Shown: positions 58,172 to 64,000 of the stretch, piece by piece
How positions within the stretch are numbered: position 1 is the first letter of the stretch
Layout of the letters: each line of letters opens with the position of its first letter
Notes under the pieces: generated by a model
What the model saw: only the letters and a program-made list of their open reading frames with translations
What the model was told of the DNA's origin: nothing
Databases searched by the model: none
Program-made: the position numbers and the translations under genes
NCBI RefSeq assembly: GCF_023156505.1
Contig: NZ_JALNMJ010000016.1
Span: 1 to 64,000, forward strand
Direction of reading: 5' to 3'
DNA from: Roseibium sediminicola
Lineage (GTDB): Bacteria; Pseudomonadota; Alphaproteobacteria; Rhizobiales; Stappiaceae
DNA length: 64,000 nt

Positions 58172-59580
58172 AGGATCGGGACACAAGCATGCGCGGCTGG
58201 ACCGCTGCACGAACCGCGGCCGCCGTGTCGGGCGGCGAGGTCAAGGCTCTGGAAGTTGCCTATGCGGCGCTGCAATCCATCGAGGCGCTTGATCCCAAGG
58301 TCAATGCCTTCACGGATGTGCTGAATGACCGGGCGCTGCGCGAAGCAGGTGCTGTCGACGATGCCCTTGCCGAAGGCCGCGATCTGCCGCTTGCGGGCGT
58401 GCCCTATGCCGTCAAGAACCTTTATGACGTTGAAGGCCTGACCACCCGGGCCGGCGCGAAGATCATGCGCGAGAACCCGCCGGCCGGTGCCGACGCCACG
58501 CTTGTGCGCAAGCTGAAGGACGCCGGCGCGGTCCTGATCGGCGCGACGCATATGGGCGAATACGCCTATGACTTTACCGGCGAAAGCGCTCATGACGGCA
58601 TCTGCCGCAACCCGCATGACACCGGTTACATGACCGGAGGCTCGTCTTCCGGCTCGGCAGCGGCCACCGCCGCCGGTATGGTGCCCCTGGCCATGGGGTC
58701 CGATACCAACGGCTCGATCCGTGTGCCGGCCTCCTTCTGCGGTCTGTTCGGACTGAAGCCGACCTATGGCCGGCTGAGCCGTGCCGGGACCTATCCCTTT
58801 GTCGGCAGCCTGGATCATCTGGGTCCGCTGACACGGTCGGCAGAAGATCTTGCGATGATCTTCGACATTCTCCAGGGGCACGACCCTGCCGACCCGGCGC
58901 AATCGTCGCAACCCGAAATCGAGACCCATCCCCGGCTTGCAGAGGGCATCGGCCAGCTGCGCATCGCCGTTGCCGGCGGCTATTTCAAGGAAAAGGCCCT
59001 GCCGGAAGCGCTTGAGGCCACCGACCGCGTCGCAAAGGCGCTCGGGGCGAGCTTGGAAATCGACATTCCGGAAGCCGCGCGCGCGCGGGCCGCTGCCTAT
59101 GTCATCACGGCTGCGGAAGGCTCCAGCCTGCATCTGAAACGGATCATCGAACGCCCGCATGATTTCGATCCCGAAACCCGGGACCGTTTCCTGGCTGGCA
59201 CCATGGTTCCCGCCGTGTGGATGCAGCAGGCTCAGCGCTTCAGAAGCTGGTTCCGCGACCTGTTCCGCAAGATCTTCGAAAAGGTCGACATCCTGCTGGC
59301 CCCGGCAACGCCCTTCCCGGCCCTCGCCTCGGGCACCAAGACCTTTACCATCAATGACGAGACCATGCCGGCGCGGCCGAATATCGGCCTGTTCACCCAG
59401 CCGATCTCCTATATCGGCCTGCCGGCCGTGACGGTGCCGATCTGGCTGGAAGGCGCCAAACTGCCCATTGGTGTTCAGGTGATCGCCCCCGCCTGGCGCG
59501 AGGACCTCGCCCTGCGCGTCGCCCGTCACTTGGAATTGACCGGTGTCGCCACGGCTCCGATCGCGGATCTGGCTGACTGA
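58168..59580 (+). CDS. AtzE-family amidase
   Basis: A 470-aa amidase-signature hydrolase. The Ser-cisSer-Lys triad is visible as Lys83 (PYAVKNLYD), the Ser159/160 cluster (TGGSSSGSA) and the nucleophile Ser183 ([11 protein letters not shown]). AtzE with AtzG hydrolyses 1-carboxybiuret in cyanuric acid breakdown, but no cyanuric acid hydrolase or biuret gene is here, so the substrate may be another ureide or amide. The start overlaps atzG; MRGWTAAR at 58189 is an alternative. Confidence 0.87.
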   Translation: MKDRDTSMRGWTAARTAAAVSGGEVKALEVAYAALQSIEALDPKVNAFTDVLNDRALREAGAVDDALAEGRDLPLAGVPYAVKNLYDVEGLTTRAGAKIMRENPPAGADATLVRKLKDAGAVLIGATHMGEYAYDFTGESAHDGICRNPHDTGYMTGGSSSGSAAATAAGMVPLAMGSDTNGSIRVPASFCGLFGLKPTYGRLSRAGTYPFVGSLDHLGPLTRSAEDLAMIFDILQGHDPADPAQSSQPEIETHPRLAEGIGQLRIAVAGGYFKEKALPEALEATDRVAKALGASLEIDIPEAARARAAAYVITAAEGSSLHLKRIIERPHDFDPETRDRFLAGTMVPAVWMQQAQRFRSWFRDLFRKIFEKVDILLAPATPFPALASGTKTFTINDETMPARPNIGLFTQPISYIGLPAVTVPIWLEGAKLPIGVQVIAPAWREDLALRVARHLELTGVATAPIADLAD

Positions 59581-59585
59581 CAACA

Positions 59586-60479
59586 ATGGACAATGCGTCT
59601 TCCCGCTCCAAGAACGCCTTGAGCCTTGTGCAGCTGCGCGCGCTCGAAGCCGTGGTTAGAACCGGCAGCTTTTCAGCCGCCGCCAAGGAAATCGGCGTGT
59701 CGCAGCCGTCGATCTCCAACCATGTTCAGGGACTGGAAAGCCGATTCAAGACGCGTCTGCTGGCAAAATCCGGCTATTCGGTCTCGGCGACCCCGGCACT
59801 GGAAGGCCTGCTTCCCCGGATCCGCGCGGTGCTGGCCCTGGTCGGCGATCTGGAAACCGAGCTCACCCACCAGAAGGCGCTCGCCTCCGGTGAGCTTCGG
59901 ATCGGCTATTCCACATACCAGCTGGCGATCCCGAAGATCTCGCACTTCATGTCCAGCCATCCGGACATCGCAATCGAGGCCCGCGCGCTGGCAACCCGGG
60001 ACATTCTCGATCTTTTTGAGAACGGCGAAATCGATATCGGCTTCATCACCGGCCGCGAGATCCCCGCCGAACTTGACGGCGAACTCCTGGTCAAGACCCG
60101 GATCGTCATTGCCGCCCCGCCCGATCACCCGTTGGCAACGAAAGGCAAAGTGACCTGGAAGGACATAGGCAAACTCGCCTTACTCCAGCGGGAAAGCTCG
60201 TCCGGCACGCGCAAGATCTTTGAAGCCGCGGCAACCGTTGCAGGGTGCAGGCCCAGAACCGTGCTTGCGCTCGGCTCTTGGGGATCGATCGCCACCTTGA
60301 TTCGGTCCGGCGTCGGCGTCGGCATCGCCATGGAAGCGGAAATCACCGAGCGCGACGGCTGCGTCGCGATCCAGATCGACGATCCGTCCCTGGTGGCCCA
60401 TCATTACGTGGTCTGGCAGACGGACATGGCCAAGGTGGCAGCGGTGGAGGCCTTTCGAGACAGCCTGCACGATGTTTGA
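59586..60479 (+). CDS. LysR-family transcriptional regulator (phosphonate-associated type likely)
   Basis: A 297-aa LysR protein with N-terminal HTH (LVQLRALEAVVRTGSFSAAA, GVSQPSISNHVQGLE) and a periplasmic-binding-like effector domain (GELRIGYSTYQLAIPK, GSWGSIATLIRSGVGVGIAM). It starts five bases after the amidase stop. The effector domain resembles the LysR group linked to aminoethylphosphonate catabolism, and that operon follows after 185 bases, so I favour it as that regulator; the amidase genes are the alternative target. Confidence 0.85.
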   Translation: MDNASSRSKNALSLVQLRALEAVVRTGSFSAAAKEIGVSQPSISNHVQGLESRFKTRLLAKSGYSVSATPALEGLLPRIRAVLALVGDLETELTHQKALASGELRIGYSTYQLAIPKISHFMSSHPDIAIEARALATRDILDLFENGEIDIGFITGREIPAELDGELLVKTRIVIAAPPDHPLATKGKVTWKDIGKLALLQRESSSGTRKIFEAAATVAGCRPRTVLALGSWGSIATLIRSGVGVGIAMEAEITERDGCVAIQIDDPSLVAHHYVVWQTDMAKVAAVEAFRDSLHDV

Positions 60480-60664
60480 CACTTCCGTGTCAGGCCTCAA
60501 TTTATAATGAAAAGCTATACACTTACTTTTTTCATCGACTTGTCTTGGAGCGCGTGTTCTCTGTTCCTGCTCCGCACATACGACGCAGTCGGTTTTGACG
60601 GCGCGCGGGGAAGAGATCTGCCCATCCCAAGGCGATTCAACCGGAAAACCAAGAGCCTCACCGC

Positions 60665-61792
60665 ATGAAACTCAAATCATATGACCTTGCGATTGTCGGC
60701 GCGGGGATCGTGGGCCTTGCCCATGCCCTCGCCGCAAGCAGACGTGGCAAGAAGGTCGTTGTGATTGACCGGGACAGCGTCGCCAATGGCGCCTCCATCC
60801 GCAATTTCGGCTTTGTCACCGTGACCGGCCAGCAGGCCGGCGACTGCTGGCAGAAGGCCGCCCGCAGCCGTCAGGTCTGGGGCGAGGTCGCCGAGGCCGC
60901 GCGCATTCCGCTGCTGCAACAGGGCGTGACCCTGACAGCCCGCCTGCCTGAATCCGAAGCGGTGATCGACGCCTTCCTGAAGACTGATATGGGCGCGGAG
61001 TGCCGCCGCCTGAGCCCGGCGGAAGCAGCCGAGAAGGTTCCGGCCCTGCGCCGCGACGTCATCACAGCCGCGCTTTATTCGCCGCTGGAAGTGCGGGTGG
61101 AATCGAAGGATGCCCTGCCCCGGATCGCCAATTGGCTGGAAGAGGTTCACGGCGTCGACTTCCTGTGGCAGACCAGCGTCAATGCCATCGAGACGCCGAG
61201 GCTGGAAACCTCGCGCGGCACCCTCCAGGCAGAGACCGTGATCGTTTGCCCGGGCGATGATGCCACCACGCTGTTTTCAGACCGCATCGCATCCTACGAG
61301 GTCACCCGCTGCAAGCTGCAGATGCTGCGCGTCACGCCGAAAACCCCGATGACCCTCGGGACCGCGGTCATGTCCGACCTGGGTCTTGCCCGTTACCTCG
61401 GTTATGCCGAGCTGGCCGAAGCGACCCCTCTGAAGGACCGGCTCGACCGGGAGATGCGCGAGCACCGCGACAACGGCATTCACCTGATCGTCGTCCAGTC
61501 CGGGGACGGCAGCCTGGTGGTCGGCGACAGCCATCACTACGGCCCGACCCCGGACCCGTTCATCGATAAAAGCGTGAACGATCTTATCCTGCACGAGATG
61601 GAAACTGTTCTCGATCTTGGCGCACACGACATTTCCGAAACCTGGATCGGCACCTATGCTTCCGCGCCGGACCGCTGGCGGCTGACCGATGCGCCCGATG
61701 ATGCCACCCGCATCGTCATGGTGACCGCAGGCTGCGGCGCCTCCACCGCCTTCGCCATCGGCGAGGAAACCATTGCCGACCTTTACGCCTGA
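60665..61792 (+). CDS. FAD-dependent oxidoreductase of the 2-aminoethylphosphonate catabolism group
   Basis: A 375-aa DAO-type flavoenzyme. The Rossmann motif AIVGAGIVGLAHALAA lies at the N terminus, NGASIRNFGFVTVTGQQ follows, and the C terminus has TAGCGASTAFAIGEE. The sequence fits the family repeatedly found beside phnX and proposed to oxidise aminoethylphosphonate or its N-methyl form to phosphonoacetaldehyde. phnX starts 12 bases downstream. I recall reports of such activity but cannot verify them here. Confidence 0.85.
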   Translation: MKLKSYDLAIVGAGIVGLAHALAASRRGKKVVVIDRDSVANGASIRNFGFVTVTGQQAGDCWQKAARSRQVWGEVAEAARIPLLQQGVTLTARLPESEAVIDAFLKTDMGAECRRLSPAEAAEKVPALRRDVITAALYSPLEVRVESKDALPRIANWLEEVHGVDFLWQTSVNAIETPRLETSRGTLQAETVIVCPGDDATTLFSDRIASYEVTRCKLQMLRVTPKTPMTLGTAVMSDLGLARYLGYAELAEATPLKDRLDREMREHRDNGIHLIVVQSGDGSLVVGDSHHYGPTPDPFIDKSVNDLILHEMETVLDLGAHDISETWIGTYASAPDRWRLTDAPDDATRIVMVTAGCGASTAFAIGEETIADLYA

Positions 61793-61804
61793 GGACAAAA
61801 CAGA

Positions 61805-62587
61805 ATGAGCAAATTCAAAGCCGTGGTCTTCGACTGGGCCGGCACCATGATCGATTTCGGCTCTTTCGCGCCGATGGGCGTCTTCGTGAAGGCCTTCGAA
61901 AAATTTGGCATCACCGCCACGATCGACCAGGCGCGGGCGCCGATGGGCAAGCCGAAATGGGACCATATCCGCTCCATGATGGACGACCCGGACATTGCCG
62001 CCCAGTGGACCGCGAAATACGGCGAAGCGCCGAGCGACGCCGATGTCGACAAGGTCTACAAGATCTTCGTGCCAATGAACGAGGAAGTCGTCTCCGACTT
62101 TGCCGACCTCGTTCCGGGCGCGCTGGAAACGGTCCGTTTTCTGCGCACCAAGGGCATCAAGATCGGCTCGACCACTGGCTACACCCGCTCGATCATGGAA
62201 CGGGTCCTGCCGAAGGCCGCCGAACAGGGCTATGAACCGGACAATCTCATCTGCGCCGACGATCTGCCCGAAGGCCGCCCCGGCCCGCTCGGCATGTATC
62301 AGTGTTTTGTCGATCTCGTCGCCTATCCGCCGAGCGCCGTCATCAAGGTGGATGACACCGAGCCGGGCATTGCCGAAGGCGTTGCCGCCGGCTGCCTGAC
62401 CGTCGGCCTGGCGCTCTCCGGCAATTATGCCGGCAAGACCCCGGACGAGCTTGCGGCGCTGCCCGAAGCAGAGGTCGACGCGCTGCGCCGGCACGCCACC
62501 CTTAAGCTCAAGGAAGCCGGCGCAGACCATGTCATTGACACCGTCGCCGATCTACCGGCCCTGATCGAAAAGCTCGAGGCAGCATGA
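61805..62587 (+). CDS. phnX: Phosphonoacetaldehyde hydrolase (phosphonatase)
   Basis: A 260-aa HAD-family enzyme that cleaves the C-P bond of phosphonoacetaldehyde to acetaldehyde and phosphate. The nucleophile is Asp10 in VVFDWAGTMIDFGSFAP, and Lys51 (APMGKPKWDHIR) matches the Schiff-base lysine of the family. IGSTTGYTRSIM and VDDTEPGIAEG complete the HAD motifs. GAGGAC precedes the ATG. The stop overlaps the next start (ATGA). Confidence 0.95.
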   Translation: MSKFKAVVFDWAGTMIDFGSFAPMGVFVKAFEKFGITATIDQARAPMGKPKWDHIRSMMDDPDIAAQWTAKYGEAPSDADVDKVYKIFVPMNEEVVSDFADLVPGALETVRFLRTKGIKIGSTTGYTRSIMERVLPKAAEQGYEPDNLICADDLPEGRPGPLGMYQCFVDLVAYPPSAVIKVDDTEPGIAEGVAAGCLTVGLALSGNYAGKTPDELAALPEAEVDALRRHATLKLKEAGADHVIDTVADLPALIEKLEAA

Positions 62588-64000
62588 GCAACCGGCCGAA
62601 CATTCTCCTGATCACCGCCGACCAGTGGCGCGGCGACTGCCTCAGCACTGTCGGCCATCCGGTGGTGAAAACACCCTGTCTCGACGCCTTCGCCGAGACG
62701 GCAACCGTCTTCGAGCAGCATTACGCGGCAACCGCGCCCTGCTCACCGGCACGGGCCTCGCTCTATACCGGGCTCTACCAGATGAACCACCGGGTGGTCT
62801 CAAACGGCGCGCCCCTCGACGACCGTTTCGACAACATCGCCCGCGCTGCCCGCCGGGCCGGCTACCTGCCGACCCTCTTCGGCTACACCGACACCGCGCC
62901 GGACCCGCGTCTGCACGATCCGAACGATCCGGCACTCTCGACTTATGAAGGTGTGTTGCCGGGCTTTACTGTCCGCCAGAGCCTGCCGGAAGACGACAAG
63001 CCCTGGCTGTCCTGGCTGGCGGCCCGGGGTCATGACCCGCAAGGATTTGCAACCATCCACCAGGTTTCGCCGGAAGACGGCGAAACGATCTCACGCAACG
63101 CGCCGCGCTATGGCAAAGACGAGACCCAGACGGCCTTCCTGACCGACAGCTTCCTGACCTGGCTCAAAGAACAGGACGGGAGCACGCCCTGGATGGCCCA
63201 TGTCTCGTTCCTGCGCCCGCATCCGCCGATCACTGTGCCGGCGCCTTACAACACGATGTACGACCCGGAAGACGGCCCGGATTTTGTCGGCGGCACGACG
63301 CTCGCGGACGAAGCCGCGTTCCATCCGCTGGTCGCCGCCCTTCAGGCACGGCAGCATCTCTCAAGCCACATTCCGGGCGCGACAAACCACGTGCGTGATC
63401 TTTCGCGGCGCGACCTGAAACGCCTGCGCGCGCTCTATTACGGCATGATCACCGAGGTCGACACCCAGCTCGGCCGGATTTTCAACGCGCTGGAAGCGCT
63501 CGACAACACGCTGATCATCTTCACCTCCGACCATGCGGAGATGATGGGTGACCACTGGATGCTCGGCAAGGGCGGCTTCTATAAGGAGAGCTACCACATC
63601 CCGCTGATGATCAAGGCACCGGGCGGCGCGAAGGCCAACCGGGTCTCCGCCTTTACCTCGGCGACCGACATTTTCCCGACGCTGATCGACCTTCTGGAAA
63701 TCGATCCGGAACACGCCCCGGACGGCGCCAGCCTTTTGCCTTATCTCGCCGGCAAGACACCGCTTTCCTGGCGCGACGCGGCTCTGTTCGAGTTCGACTA
63801 CCGCCAGCTGCTGAAAGCCAATCCGGGCCTCTTCCCGGAAGGCTCCGGCTCCACTTCCGTCCTCAGCCGTCTCGGACCGGACTGGCACTATGTCCATGCT
63901 TCGGGACTGCCCTGTCTGCTCATGGAGACCGCGTCTGGAAGCCTTGAGAACAAGGCAGCCCAGAACCCCGATGTGGTCATGACCAATCTGGAAGCCCTCC
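62584..64000 (+). CDS. Phosphonate monoester hydrolase-like sulfatase-family enzyme (3' end outside window)
   Basis: The first 472 codons of an alkaline-phosphatase-superfamily hydrolase. ILLITADQWRGD carries the metal-binding Asp13, and Cys53 in PCSPARASLYTGLYQMNHR fits the C-x-P-x-R signal for conversion to formylglycine. HVSFLRPHPPITVPAPYNTM and FTSDHAEMMGDHWMLGKGGF supply further metal ligands. The run NHRVVSNGAPLD and GYTDTAPDPR is more like Rhizobium phosphonate monoester hydrolase than ordinary sulfatases. It overlaps phnX, so it probably frees a phosphonate from its ester. Confidence 0.85.
   Translation, partial: MSNRPNILLITADQWRGDCLSTVGHPVVKTPCLDAFAETATVFEQHYAATAPCSPARASLYTGLYQMNHRVVSNGAPLDDRFDNIARAARRAGYLPTLFGYTDTAPDPRLHDPNDPALSTYEGVLPGFTVRQSLPEDDKPWLSWLAARGHDPQGFATIHQVSPEDGETISRNAPRYGKDETQTAFLTDSFLTWLKEQDGSTPWMAHVSFLRPHPPITVPAPYNTMYDPEDGPDFVGGTTLADEAAFHPLVAALQARQHLSSHIPGATNHVRDLSRRDLKRLRALYYGMITEVDTQLGRIFNALEALDNTLIIFTSDHAEMMGDHWMLGKGGFYKESYHIPLMIKAPGGAKANRVSAFTSATDIFPTLIDLLEIDPEHAPDGASLLPYLAGKTPLSWRDAALFEFDYRQLLKANPGLFPEGSGSTSVLSRLGPDWHYVHASGLPCLLMETASGSLENKAAQNPDVVMTNLEAL

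Noticed and set aside
58000..59586. A 528-aa minus-strand open frame opposite the amidase gene
   Set aside because: It is antisense to a gene with an intact catalytic triad; its Gly/Arg/His-rich composition is a shadow.
61277..62530. A 417-aa minus-strand open frame across the oxidoreductase and phnX genes
   Set aside because: It spans the ends of two well-supported plus-strand genes and carries no recognisable domain.

Overview
The window is a dense, high-GC, low-repeat chromosomal segment of an alphaproteobacterium. Gene content and protein sequences (RpoB/RpoC sequence type, CpaB/CpaC pilus proteins, a NasS/NasT nitrate regulator pair, AtzG/AtzE, intergenic palindromes beginning with a TCATCC motif) point to Hyphomicrobiales, possibly the Roseibium/Stappia group. 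The genus is an inference. No insertion sequence, prophage, integrase or CRISPR array was seen.

Region 1 (1-18210, all minus strand) is the translation/transcription super-cluster. In transcription order it runs tRNA-Tyr, tRNA-Gly, tuf, tRNA-Trp, secE, nusG, rplK, rplA, rplJ, rplL, rpoB, rpoC, a small acidic protein, rpsL, rpsG, fusA and a second tuf copy cut by the window edge. A TTGACA promoter with a 17-base spacer lies ahead of the tRNAs. Hairpins sit after tuf, nusG, rplA, rplL and rpoC, where readthrough or processing control is expected. The two tuf copies are direct repeats about 17.6 kb apart.

Region 2 (18480-28800) is mixed: an apparently leaderless MarR regulator with an inverted repeat over its -10 box, a PaaI-type thioesterase, rlmB, a frameshifted small membrane-protein gene, an MFS transporter, a YHYH-domain secreted protein, tRNA-Thr, and a partial Flp-pilus locus (tadD-like, a membrane coiled-coil protein, cpaC, a lipoprotein, cpaB) with no motor ATPase or pilin nearby. 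Region 3 (28811-33023) is a cytochrome bo ubiquinol oxidase operon, cyoABCD, with one small secreted protein downstream.

Region 4 (33249-41204) pairs an M20 amidohydrolase of the N-carbamoyl-amino-acid hydrolase type with a divergent peptide/opine-type ABC transporter. In that transporter the second permease and the first ATPase are one polypeptide, and a FadR-type regulator follows. A terminator hairpin and a long palindromic repeat sit between the binding-protein gene and the first permease gene.

Region 5 (41217-57784, minus strand) is a nitrate/nitrite/cyanate assimilation regulon: nasT, nasS, then nrtA, nrtB, a tandem-ATPase nrtCD, nirB, nirD, an FNT nitrite channel, a PP2C-kinase fusion, cynS, nasA and cysG. 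The 362-base gap before nrtA reads as a complete regulatory module: an ACCA-N3-TGGT NtrC-like site, a near-consensus sigma-54 promoter, two hexaloop hairpins of the ANTAR-target type, and a strong intrinsic terminator. This implies dual control, by general nitrogen status at initiation and by NasS/NasT nitrate sensing at antitermination.

Region 6 (57986-64000, plus strand) starts with an AtzG/AtzE-type amidase pair and a LysR regulator. A phosphonate catabolism operon follows: an FAD oxidoreductase of the 2-aminoethylphosphonate-associated family, phosphonoacetaldehyde hydrolase PhnX, and a formylglycine-type phosphonate monoester hydrolase-like enzyme that runs off the window end.
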